Source of the DNA: Mauremys mutica
Lineage: Eukaryota > Chordata > Testudines > Geoemydidae
Reading direction: 5' to 3'
Length of the DNA stretch: 64,000 bases
NCBI RefSeq assembly: GCF_020497125.1
Contig: NC_059084.1
Coordinates: 38,014,399 to 38,078,398, forward strand
Shown: positions 43,398 to 54,328 of the stretch, piece by piece
Position numbering within the stretch: position 1 is the first letter of the stretch
Layout: each line of letters begins with the position of its first letter
The notes under the pieces: generated by a model
Database searches by the model: none
What the model saw: the letters and a program-made list of their open reading frames with translations, nothing else
Told to the model about the DNA's origin: nothing
Program-made: the position numbers and the translations under genes

Positions 43398-44343
43398 TGT
43401 GATAAATGAGGGGGGGGTAGCTCCCTTTTATGGACACCCAGCCAGCCAGTAGCTATAAAATCCCTCTCAACAGCTGTTCTCTAATTGCTTTACCTCTAAA
43501 GGGAGACAAACTCTCACTGCGATGCAGAGGTGAAGGGAAGTGAGTGGGCACCTGGCCAAAAGAGCCAATGGGAAGGTTAGAATGTTTTAAAATTGAAACA
43601 AGACTCCCCTTTTGTCTGTCTGTTGTTGTTTTTGGGAAGAGGCAGACAGGGGAGCAGTTATTCTGTGAGACGCTTGGGGCCAGGTATGAAAAATCATCAG
43701 TATCATACCTAGAAACTACTCATCTAAACCCTCAGAGATGTAAGTAGATCAGGAAATGCCTAGGAAGACGTGATTAGGTTTAGCCCTCTTATTTCTTTAT
43801 GGCTTGTGCATTCCTCTGTGCTAACCCCAGATGCTTTAGTTTTGCTTATAAACTTTAAACTGAACCTCAAGAGAGCTATTCTTGATGCTTAAACCTTGTA
43901 GTTGCTCTTTTAAAATCTAGCACTAACCTGAGTTCCCAGATGTATTTTCTTTTATTATTATTAATAAAATTTACCTTTTTTTTTAACAGAGTTGGATTTT
44001 TGTGTCTTAAGAGGTGTGTGCACATGTTGTTTAATTAGCTGGTGGCAACAGCTGATTTCCTTTTTTCCCCCCTTTCTCAGCTCTTCCCCGGAGGAGGGGG
44101 GTGAAAGGGCTTGAGGGTACCCCACAGGAAGGAACTCCCGAGTGCGCCTTCCTAGGTTCCCAAAGGGGTTCTGCACTTGGGTGGTGGCAGCATCTACCAA
44201 TCCAAGGTCCGAGAAAAGCTGTAACCTTGGGAGTTTAATACCAGCCTGGGAGCAGCCAGTTTTATTTTTTAGAATCCTTGCGGGCCCCCACCTTCTGCAC
44301 TCGAAGTGCCAGAGTGGGCAATCAGCCTTGACATGGTGGCAGA
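43398..44343 (+). mobile_element. Gmr1-like LTR, copy A (946 bp)
   Basis: Starts TGTGATAAATGAGG and ends AGCCTTGACA. An AATAAA lies near 43965. Immediately after it comes TGGTGGCAGAGTGGTGGGAT, in the position of a primer-binding site; its first nine bases fit the CCA end of tRNA-Leu(TAG). It interrupts the Harbinger element. No matching downstream LTR was identified before the unit ends. Confidence 0.75.
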
Positions 44344-45593
44344 GTGGTGGGATCATTTGGAACCAGAGGCACAGACCTCAGGATTTTAAAAGGACACATT
44401 TTTCCTTTTGGCAGCCTGCAAACCTAGGGAGGGTTTTTTTCCTTCTTTCTTTTCCTTTCTTTGCTGCCTCAGGGGGAACAGGCACGCAAAGGGTTCAGCC
44501 TGAAAAGCAATTTATTTTTTTCTAACTTTGTGGCAATGAAATAGCTCGGCTAGAGTAGGGCAGCCCTGTGCATGAAGTGTCGATCGAGCACCGAAACCCT
44601 AGATCAGTCGTCCCAGAGCAGCACACCACTGGGAAGACAGACCCAGAACAAGCCCAGACATCCAGCTCCATGACACAAATGCAGGGAGCGGATCGGGGAC
44701 CGGGGATTTCCCCAGCAAGGAAGAGTCAACCCCCCGCCCTCACACACACACACCCTGAGATCTCGGTGCCAAGATGGAGGGAAGCCCTTAACTCAGACCG
44801 AGTTCTAACTGGGGAAGACAGTAATTTCTTCCCACAGATGAAGCGCTTGGAGGCAGAAGCAGCGGCAAAGCGCTTGGAAGCAGAGGAGAGGAGAGAGGTG
44901 AAGCGCTTGGAGACGGAAATGGAGCTGAAGCACTTAGAGCTGTAAAGGGCTAAACTGGGTCAACCAGGTAATCCTAACAGTCCTTCTCCAGGTACCGCTC
45001 CCCATTCCAAGGATGTCCCTGCATACATGGTAGGCAATGATACTGAGGCCGTCTTAGAAAATGTCGAAAGGGCCCGCCTTGGGTACAGCATTTCTACAGA
45101 CCAGTATATGGTGGAGCTGAGGCCTCAACTCAGTGGACCCTTAGCAGAGGTGGCGGCTGAAATGCCAAAAGAACACATGAACGGGTATGAACTTTTTAAA
45201 CAAAAGGCCAGAGTTAGAATGGGGCTAACACCCGAGCATGCCTGTTGGCAGTTCAGAGACCTAAGGTGGAAACCAGACGTGGCATTTTCCCAACACACCT
45301 ATCACATTGTAAAAAATTGGGATGCCTGGATATCAGGAGCAAGTGTTAAATCTCTGGAAGATCTGTCTTTCCTAATACAAATGGAGCAGCTCTTAGAGGG
45401 TGTTCCTGAGGAGATAGAAAGGTACATCCTAGATCGGAATAATAAGCGATGCTCCAGGGGGAGGGGAGGCGAAGGGGGGGGGTGCACAAAGTGGAAGTTT
45501 TGCCTAGGGCACAAAATATCCTTGCACCAGCCTTGCTGTCACCTCGAGACCCTGCGTGTCTTCGTCCTCACAGCAGGAACCAACTTTATCTAG
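44344..45593 (+). pseudogene. Gmr1-like gag with SCAN-like domain, copy A
   Basis: A coiled-coil segment (KRLEAEAAAKRLEAEER, 44838-44940) is followed by TAA, then the same frame continues. The second segment (45027-45593) has ELFKQKARVRMGLTPEHACW and, further on, ISGASVKSLEDLSFLIQMEQ and EEIERYILDRN. That order (small helix, W/F-rich helix, then EQLL...PEEI) is the pattern of the SCAN domain, which published work derives from Gmr1-like Gag capsids. Pol is absent. The TAA is shared with copy B, so the gene was already dead before duplication. Confidence 0.8.
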
Positions 45594-46425
45594 GGGTGAC
45601 CCTCCGGAAACAGCATGTCAAAGGGTGACTGGACTATAAGCGTGAGGGCCACAAACACCCATGGTCTGCACTTTCTTTCTTTCTCCCTGTCTGTCTCTCT
45701 CGCTTTCACCTGAGACAAAGGAACCAAGTATCGGGCTCTGACCTGAGCATGTGGTCAGCCCCGTTGCTGGGACCACGTGGGAAGAATTTTCCCTTGAATC
45801 AACTCTAGCTTGTTAAGATTTAGCTGCTGGGAAGCGTTTTATCTTCATTTCTCTTGTGCCAGTTCCTGACATTAATGCCCGATGCTCACGCTCGCTTGAA
45901 ATCTCTCCGGTCGTTGTTAAATGAACTCCAGGGCTGTGTTTAAACCGAATCATTTGGCAACTCCCGTTAAAGTAGCAAACTGGTACATATTGACCCCTGA
46001 CAGGGACAACAGCCCTCTGGTGGGCTGGTCAGTGCAGAGCAACCGTTCTGGAGGAGTGTGGGAGTGTGCTGGGGTCACCCTGCAGGCAGTAACCCAGGCT
46101 GGTGGGTACCAGAGCATGGCTGGTGTGTGGCTGGCCGGCTGTTGGCCCAGGGCTGTGGCTAGACACACTCAGGGAGTGACTTGCAGGCTGGTGGCTGGTT
46201 GTGAGCAGCTTGAGGTGGGAGCTACACCAGCAAAGCATGAGGAGGCACCCAGGGTGTGACTTGCAGGTGGTGGCAGCCTCTTGCTGGTTGGGATGGCCGC
46301 TCCACAGGGGGCACTGAACATGGGCATCCAATTTAACTCATTTAGGATTCGAGCCTCTGATCATTTGCATCTAAAGCACCAATCACCCCCCCAGGCTGTC
46401 CAAGAGGGAGCAGACCCGCCCTGCC
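45594..46425. other. Downstream retroelement-like and unassigned sequence
   Basis: 45600-45775 continues to match 63833-64000. Beyond it, 46050-46330 has GGCTGGTGG-rich wording with no recognised family. I found no gene here; a further LTR is possible but its ends are not visible. Confidence 0.35.
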
Positions 46426-46508
46426 GGTGGGATGATGCCGAGTGGTCTCAGGAACCGGATTTAGGCGCCAGGATCTTTGGTGACCTCAATTCAAATCCAG
46501 CCGCTGCC
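46426..46508 (+). pseudogene. tRNA-Leu(TAG)-like pseudogene
   Basis: About 83 nt, the length of a type II tRNA. GATGCCGAGTGGTCTCAGG (D arm), CCGGATTTAGGCGCCAGG (anticodon arm, TAG), a variable arm and ATTCAAATCCAGCCGCTGCC (T arm and acceptor) are all recognisable. The acceptor stem GGTGGGA/CGCTGCC pairs poorly. Better preserved than 34318-34396. Confidence 0.72.
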
Positions 46509-46748
46509 CCCGGCCCCCTTTCAGGGGGATTCCACAGAGCTTTGCGCAAAGGAGAGGGGTGCTGGGTTTAGACATTCAGGGTTGGTCTCAGTACCGCCTA
46601 AGGGAACGACGAGCTGGCAGAGCAAGACTTTCCAACCCACCCGCTGCCCCTCTGGAGCTCTTCAACTGGCTGTGGCCACCCAGCCTGGTCTGTAACTGTC
46701 TCTGGCTCTCGCCTTTTTCTCCAGGCAATTTGCAAAAGTGAAAGGGCT

Positions 46749-46820
46749 GGGCTCATCTGGGACTTGAACCCAGGACCGCTTGCACCCAAAGCAAGAATCA
46801 TACCCCTAGACCAATGAGCC
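46749..46820 (-). tRNA. tRNA-Pro (anticodon TGG)
   Basis: The best cloverleaf in the window. On the minus strand the acceptor GGCTCAT/ATGAGCC, anticodon stem CTTGC/GCAAG around TTTGGGT (TGG) and T stem CTGGG/CCCAG are all perfectly paired. The A box TTGGTCTAGGGG is intact and a TTTT run follows within 15 bp on the minus strand. It should decode CCA and, by wobble, other proline codons. Its flank (46821-47380) is the diverged, older type. Confidence 0.93.
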
Positions 46821-47547
46821 AGACACATAACAACCTTGCAGGGCCCTTTATTAGCCAAGGTGTGTCACTCTGCCCTCAGGTACCTCTGCTTCTTCAATGG
46901 CTGCCTCCACTCTACAGGCTCCGCCTCTCATGGGTGTCTCTGGCATTGCCATCAGCTCAGGGAACTCCCTGCCACTGGATGTTACTCAGGCTGACACCTC
47001 AGCCCCAGGCCATCCCAGGGCTTCTTCCCATCCCTAGTGATCCAGGATGGGGCGCCCGCTGTATGAAGGCTGTGGAGAGTTTCCCTGCCTCCGTCCAGGG
47101 CTGGCTTCTTTCCCGCCATTCTTCCCAGTGAGACTGTTCCACAAGTGGCCAATTGAACAGCACTGTCCTGCCATTGGGGCGACCTGGGCACTTAGACTGA
47201 CTTTGTGACACTGTTTCTCCAGACTCCGTTAATCATTTTATCGTCCGTGATACTGGGCTGGACTCGATGCTCAGTGTTAGTGTGGGTAATTCTGCGTAAT
47301 CAACAGATCGTATCGCTCCTTTTGTTACCTGCTACGCTGTGTAATCCAGCCCTTTCCTCCTTTTCATCTCCAGCATCCCGCCATACCATGCCCCGGCCAG
47401 CCCCTCACGCTGGGGACCGATCTCCCTGCGCCATGCTCCATTGCCCCCATGGGGGCCCACAAATATATTTGGCGCCAGGACCACAAAAGGTTCATCTGGC
47501 CCTGCCTGGCTGGAACCGCTTTCTAAAGGCAACTTGAAAAACTAAAA
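46821..47547 (-). repeat. 5' flank of tRNA-Pro(TGG) and neighbouring sequence
   Basis: 46830-47380 is the standard flank read on the minus strand (CTCATGGGTGTCTCTGGC, GATGTTACTCAGGCTGAC, ATCAACAGATCGTATCGCTC). 47385-47510 is a short unrelated GC-rich insert. Confidence 0.65.
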
Positions 47548-47613
47548 CCTACAGACGTCTCAGGGATCTGACCCCAGAATCTCTCGCACCCAAAGGGAGT
47601 CACACCCCTAGGC
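47548..47613 (-). pseudogene. Heavily decayed tRNA-Pro relic
   Basis: Counterpart of 34676-34741. The T-arm TTCAAATCC has become GGGTCAGATCC on the minus strand and the anticodon arm is not foldable. Confidence 0.5.
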
Positions 47614-47649
47614 TAGGGAGCAATGTTCAGGCATCTTTAATAGCTGCTT

Positions 47650-49706
47650 CCCCCTCTCATGGGTATCTCTGGTGTTGGCATCAGCCCATGGAACTCCCTG
47701 CCACTGGATGTTACTCCAGCTGATGCCTCAGTCTGGGAAAGGGCTTTTCTACATCTGTCACAGCTCAGGGCAACTGCCCCTGTCTTCTCCTACCACGGCA
47801 GGGTGGGGTAAACCTGGGCACTCACCCAGCCCTCCCTGAGCATGGGGCGGGAATCAGCCTGCCAAGCCCACCCCACGACTTTCCCTGTGGTCAAAAATTC
47901 ATCACAGCTCCAGCTTGGGACAACTGGGATGGGGCTTGGGATGGGGGGGGCCTGAGTCCTTCCAACCCTCTCCTGTGCCCTGGGGCCCTTTGGGGGTCCG
48001 GTCCATTTGCTGGCCCAGGCCCTGCGCTGGTTTAAAACCAGGCTATTGAGCTGTGGCCAGTGGTCCCTGGAGAAGGCACTCTGCACCAGCGCAGGCACCT
48101 CGCCAAGGGGCTGGTAACTGGTGGGATGACACTGGACTGGAGACACTACGGACCATACCGCACCCCCGATTGCATGTTTAATCCAACAGCCCCCAAAGGC
48201 ACCAACCCTGCTGCCATTTGAAAGCGAACAGTGAAATGGTCTTGGGCTGGTTTATAAATCCGGGAAAGTTGAAGCCGTCACAATTACAGGTGCCGGGAGC
48301 TGCAGGTGAGCCGGCGCGCTGCCTGGTGGAAAGGTGTCACTGTCTGTGCGCTCTGCAGCTGGGCTCCAGCGCGCTTCAAGAGCCAAGAAATGCATCAGAC
48401 AGTAAATGGGGACCCAAGTTCTGCCTTTGGGGCCTGTTACCCACTTGACAGATCAAAGCAAGAGCCAAGGTGTGTGACGCTGGCAGACCAGGTGGCAGCT
48501 GATCCCTGGTGAATGCACGGCTGGCACCCAGGCTGGCTCACCTGGCATTAGCGGTGTTAAACCAGCTGCTACATTTCAAAGGCTGCGTTCAGTGTTTGGT
48601 CTTTATGAAACGCTTGGGAGCTGCTGCCGGCTGCTGTTCATCTCACGCACACCGGCTGCATCCTGCATTATGTCCCAGTGTTTGCTCTGTAACTACAGAT
48701 GTGTCTGCTAGGAAACTGGACACCCCCCAAGACAGGAGAGAAGCAACACCAAGCGTGAGCTGCTCATTCACCACAAGAGGCGTCAGCTCGTGCCTGGCAA
48801 AAGAAGACCCATAGACCCCCCATTGTGGGACACCAGTGGACGGATGACGTGGTTGATTCTTTTCCCCACCCCTATGAAGGGGGACATGCAAAGACACTCG
48901 GCCCATCTCCGCTCGAGCTCTGCAGGAAGGGCATAAAAATCCCTGTCAAGGGAAATTGTCATCACTTTGCTGCTGGAGAGGGCCAGGGATCTCCAGGCTG
49001 CTTAGCCGGGGTTAGTGCTAAAGGACGTACAGAGGTGACGCTTACAGCTGCACTTGTTACTGTCTGGAACTTCAGACGAACTCGTATGTGTGCACTTGTT
49101 ACCCACTTGAACCTGCAAATCACTCGCTGGTTCCCTTTCCCTCCTTAATAAGCCTTTAGTTAGTTAATTACAGGGTTAGCTGCAGGCGTTGGTTTGGGGT
49201 GAGGTCTGCAGTGCACTCAACCTCGGATCAGTGACTGGCACTGGATCGTGTGTGATTTTTGGTGCAGTGGATCAGCTCTCGCAAAGGGGTGTCGGGATAC
49301 CCCGGGGCGCCCCAGGGCCGGCCTGGGATCTCCCCATGGTAAAGTATGAAGAGGTCACAGCTGATGGGTGAAATCAAGTTCTAGGACCCACCACCAGTTT
49401 GGGGCTTTTGCCATCTGTCCTGAGGCTGGTGCCCCAAAGCCCTCACATTACCTACCGCTCCGATCCCAGCCCAGGGGCCACGCTCACGCAGCCTGCCCCA
49501 GTGGAGCTGTTCTGCTCAGTGTCAGTAATGTACTCAGAGAAGCCGGGACTCCCAGGGGAGCCCCCAAACTCTTGGCTGTTCTTGCTGGTCCTGCTCACTG
49601 CTGGAACGGCACCTCCCCCTGGCTGTCCCAGGGATTAGCTCTGTGAGGCTGATGCCCCTTCCTGCGGTCGCACGTATCTCGCTGCTGCAGCCTCTCCATG
49701 CCTCAG
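47650..49706. repeat. Duplicated LTR-like block (copy B)
   Basis: Copy of 34760-36893 with scattered substitutions, small indels and one deletion of roughly 100 bp near 48437 (copy A has extra sequence at about 35546-35643). The TATA-like GGCATAAAAATCCC is at about 48930. Confidence 0.6.
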
Positions 49707-51056
49707 CCCCCCAGCCAGGTCCCTCAGCGCTGCCACCTTCCATGCAGAGTGCTTCCAAACCTCTTCTGTTGGAGGGGCATTCGGATGGCCTCAGGCCCAG
49801 TGCCTTGACCCTTCCCGCAGCGCCCATTGGCCTGGAGCGGCGAACCGCGGCCAGTGGGAGCCACGATCGGCCGATCCTGCGGACGCAGCAGCTAAACAAA
49901 CCGGCCCAGCCCGCCAGGGGCTTTCCCTGAACAAGCGGCGGACCGGCTTTGAGAACCGCTGATCTAATCTGCGTGGCCACACAGCAGCCTATTAAGCGCC
50001 ACACAGGCGCTCAGGACTGCAGCGGGAAGAAATGCCTCTGCCCCAGCCCCTGACCTGTCGCAGTGGGGAGCGGCTCCTCTCCTCCAGCCCCTGCCCAGCC
50101 CAGCCCCAGAGCTGCTGTGACAGGAAAAGGCACCTCTCCACCCTAGCCCAGGTGCTGCTACTGGGAGAGAGAGCTGGGGGGAGCCCTGGGGCAGCCTGAA
50201 CCCCAAAGCCCTCACCCCCTACACCCAACCCTCTGCCCCGAGCCCCCACCCACACTCCGCATCCCTCAGCCCCACCCCCACCACACATCACCTCCATATT
50301 TGTGCACATAAGAAAATTCAATCCGCACATGGGTGGGAAAAATTAGCGGGAACACTGGACACGACGTGTGAATCTCCCCCCAGACTCTTCTTTAGATAAA
50401 CCCAAGCAAACTGCCACCTTGTTTTCCAGCTGAATTGCTATGTCTGGAGGTTGCTAGTCCTCTCTCTACATCGGTCCAGAAGTTAAAGGGTTTTAATAGA
50501 GAGTGGAATTAGCCATTGGTATGACTTACCGAGGGTCATGGTGGATTCTCCGGGACACACGACAGGCAGGTTCACCAGAGGGTCGCATCCTCCATAGCAT
50601 GTGTTGGCCGAGCTCCTTGCATCTCTGCATTCCCTCATCCAGGACTTTCTCATCCCCCATACCCTGTATTTCAGGAACTCCCTGCTACTCCCTGCAATCT
50701 CTTCCCTGCATCCTCAGTTCTCCGAGCTCAGGGAGAGGAAATCCAGAGCTAGGGCATGGGCATTCGTCAGCGTCGGAAGCCGTCCCAGGGAGGGGAGCCT
50801 CCTTTCTGCCCCCTCTGCTCGTTAGCATTGTTATGAATCGTTGCTATAGCACCTTGGTGGCGAGTGGGGGCCCAGGACCCTGTTGTGCCAGGTGCTGTAC
50901 AAACACAGATCAGAAAAGTGGGTCCCTGTCCCACGGAGCTTGCAATGGAAGCATAAGAGAAGAGCTGAGAGGTGGAAAGAGATGGGGCAGGACAAGGGAA
51001 CCCCCAGACAATGTTTGTACCCGTGACGGGCGCTGGCCTCAGCAGCAGAACCGCTG
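49707..51056. repeat. Segment kept in copy B and unit 1, missing from copy A
   Basis: 49850-49965 includes GAACCGCTG at the end of a likely hAT-type repeat read on minus (CAGCGGTTCTCAAAGCCGG). 50040-50720 matches 2930-3595 of the first unit. Copy A jumps from GCCTCA (36894) straight to GTGCTGATTTTTGGGGGCC, so it lost this segment. No coding region. Confidence 0.55.
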
Positions 51057-51959
51057 TGCTGATTTTTGGGGGCCTCCTGGCAAAGGTGAGTTGTGAGGCG
51101 GTATCCGAAGGAGGGCAAAGAGGTGGTTTTGTCGCTGTGCCCAGGCAGCGCAGCTCTGGTGGGAGGGGAGGCGCGGGAGGAAGCAGGAAGGGGCCTGTTT
51201 GAAAAGGGGACCAGCGGAGGAAGGTGGCCAGTGACGGGGAGTGAGAGGAGACAGGTCGGCCAGGAAGGGCCTTGGAGGTGGAGTCAGGCAGCTGATGCTG
51301 ATACGCCCCTGACAAACCCAAGGGATTGGCTGTTGGCGGAAATGAAAACTCGTCAATTAAAACGGTACGGGAGGAAAAGGAACAGGAAGGAACGGAAGTA
51401 GGTGCTGGGAAGCGTGCAGAGGAAAGCGACGGACTAGCCGGGGTCAAGGCGACTGACGGAGCGCCCCAATCTGATCACACACAAGTCACCGTGTGACCAG
51501 CGGGTACCAAGTCCAGCCCAGGCTCAAAGGCCAGTGGGTGATAAAATGATTAACTGAGGCTGAGGGTACAAATCCCACAGCCGTTGGGAGTCCGCAGGTC
51601 ACCCCAGCGACAGGGGAACTCGGTGCAATTCAGCATTTATGGAACAATCTCGCTTGGAAGAATGACTGGCAAGAAGCCAGCCCTGAATGGAGGCAGGGAA
51701 CCCACCACAACCTTAGTACAGCTGATGCACCATCCGCGCAGAACCCTGTGGGTAACTAGAGACAAGAACAAGCCTTTTGATAGGCCTGAGGAGTCAGCCT
51801 GAGTAACATCCAGTGGCTGGGAGTTGTGTGGGCTAATGCTAACTCTGGAGACTCCCATGACGGGCGGAGCCTGCAGGGCAAAGGGGGCAGCTATTGAAGG
51901 AGCAGAGATGCTGGAGGGCAGAGTGAAAAATCTCAGCTCCACAGCAACAGCACCTATCT

Positions 51960-52031
51960 GGCTCGTTGGTCTAGGGGTATGATTCTCGCTTCGGGTGCAA
52001 GAGGTCCCGGGTTCAAATCCCGGACGAGCCC
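51960..52031 (+). tRNA. tRNA-Pro (anticodon CGG), one stem mismatch
   Basis: As at 5537, with acceptor GGCTCGT/ACGAGCC and a perfect T stem CCGGG/CCCGG. The anticodon stem is CTCGC/GCAAG, giving one C-A mismatch. A and B boxes and a downstream TTTT are intact, so it would be transcribed, but stability of the product may be reduced. Confidence 0.8.
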
Positions 52032-53703
52032 AGTGTTTGGCCTTTTGCAAATGACCTTTGGAACGCAGATAGAGCTGGGGCGAGGGGCAGCCAGGGGTGA
52101 GTGGGCTAGTGAGCTGGAGAGGGGCCTGTAACTGAGTGGTGCTGGGGAGCCTGGGGGTGGGTTAGAAAGCCCTGCTGTGCTGGTGACTATATTGGGTGCC
52201 TAACTCCCATAGGCTCCTTTGAAAATGACTCTGAACGTTGAAATCCGTCCTCTGTACACACTAGTCTGTGAAATCGCTCTGAGGGGCTCTGGGGATCTCC
52301 AGACCCAGCTGTTCCCTGCCTTCACTGTGATATCCTCAGCACACGCAGTCTGCCTGAGCAGGCCCATGTCATGTGCCCTCCCTGCAGAGGCCTGGTCGGC
52401 ACCAGAAAATTGTTTAACTACGTCGCACAGGGTTGTGAAAGAGCCACACCTTTGAGCAGCCTGGTTAAGCCGACCCATGTGCCTGTGGAGATAGTGTTGG
52501 GTTGATGAAAGAATTCTTCCCTCAACCGAGCTCCCGCCTGTCGGGGAGGTGGTTAATCACGCTGCTGGGAGAACCGCTCCAAGCGGCATAGGTGCATCTA
52601 CACTGCAGCACTGCGGCTGCACAGCTGTGACACTGTTGTGTTTTCAGGGTAGCCACGCCCACGTACAATCACACACACCCTATTCCATTGTTCATACAGA
52701 GGCCCCCAAAGGATATAAACTAGGGTCAATGATGGTTGTCGCAATTCCATTAGCTTGGTCCAGCACGTGGCCGGACGGTGTTAGAGCTGTCACAGGCCGT
52801 GGGTTCGTATTCCCCTTCCCTGCCTCCAGGGGCAAAAGGGGTCCTTCAAACTGCTGAGTCCCTGGGAATTTTAACATTCACAATGAACACGGCAAACGAA
52901 AACCAAACCCAAATTTTCCAAATCACTGACTGGGGAGAAACCCCAGTCTGGCCAGTGGAATTATTGACTCATTGTGGCTCATCCGACAAACAAGCACAAA
53001 GGCTGGAGCTGGGGCAAGCAGTTAATTTCTGTGCCTGGAGGGGCCAGTCCCTGCACTAGGATCCTCCAAGCAAAGGAACTTACCTTTGAAATAGATTTAA
53101 ACTGTTCAATTCAAATGCTATGGGAAGAAAATGAAACTGAATGAAAACAAACACGATGATGTGAGCTACAAAGAAGAAAGATGGTGATTCCGTGGTATAA
53201 ATTAAGGTAACTAAAGGAGCGATACAATCTGTTGATTACACAAAAGCAACCGTAGGAGTCTCAATTCCTGCCCCGTATCAAAGGTTAATAGATGATAAAA
53301 TGGTTAACTACGTGTAAAGGTTCAAACGAAGCCAGGGTAAGTCCATAGGTTGCCCCAATGGCAGGAAAATGTTGTTCAATTTTCCATTTATGGAACAACC
53401 TCGCCCTGGCAAGAAGCCAGCCTGGGACGGAGGCAGGGAAACACTCCACAGCCTTAGCGGAGCTAGTGCACCACCCTCAAAAAGCAGAGCAGACAGGTGT
53501 GAGTCCTAGAGATGAGAAGGGGTCTTTTGACAGACTCAGTAACATCCAGCAGCAGGCAGTTTCATGGACTGATACCAATGCCAGAGATGCCCATGAGAGG
53601 CAGAGCCTGCAGGGCAGGGGCAGCTGTTAAAGAGGGAAAGATGCCTGAGTAGAATGGGAGCCATCCTAGCTCAGAGAAGCCCCTGTTCATTCTTTCCCTG
53701 TTT

Positions 53704-53774
53704 GGCTAGTTGGTCTAGAGGTATGATGCTCACTGTGGGTGCTGGGGTCCTGCATTCAAATCCTGGACAAGCTC
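53704..53774 (+). pseudogene. tRNA-Pro pseudogene
   Basis: Counterpart of 39559-39629. The anticodon loop is now TGTGGGT, the anticodon stem has further mismatches and the acceptor ends in AGCTC. More decayed than its partner. Confidence 0.75.
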
Positions 53775-54005
53775 AGAGGTTTTGATTTTACAAATTGCCT
53801 TTAGAAAGTAGCTGAAAAGAAGAACAGACACCTGTGGGGTGCTAACATCACTAAGGTGGGCTAGAAAATACTACTCTTGGGGTGCCTAACTCTCTTAGGC
53901 TGTTACAAATGTGCCTCTAAACACAGCCATTGTGACATAAGAACATCCGTACCGGTCAGACCAAAGGTCCATCTAGCCCAGTATCTGTCTACCGACAGTG
54001 GCCAA

Positions 54006-54197
54006 TGTTATATCCTTGGGAGGAAGCCGGTTTAGGAAGAAATCAGTTGAGGCCAGAGAGCTGACAGCTAACAAAACCACCATTTTATTTTCAGAGAGAG
54101 AGAGCTCACTCAGCCAGCTGAAGCTGGCTGAGCTAACCCATAATAATCTAACTCAGTTGCCATAGCAACAAAAACTATGACAACCAAATACACAACA
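54006..54197 (-). repeat. 3' LTR of the gypsy element
   Basis: 192 bp, nearly identical to 57496-57687. On the minus strand it is preceded by a purine run (AGGGGGGAGGAATA, 54198-54212), the expected polypurine tract for second-strand priming. Confidence 0.93.
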
Positions 54198-54328
54198 TAT
54201 TCCTCCCCCCCTAATAAGAACATCCCCTAAATAAAACACACACTAGACTAGAGAAGGAGGGTAGACTGCCTCCATTCCCGGCTAAACCCGGGGGATTATT
54301 TTGCCCCATAACCGTGGGTTCGCCCTAG

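Noticed and set aside
45027..45593. Host SCAN-domain gene
   Set aside because: It follows an LTR and primer site and a Gag-style coiled coil, has no zinc fingers, and occurs twice within duplicated retroelements.
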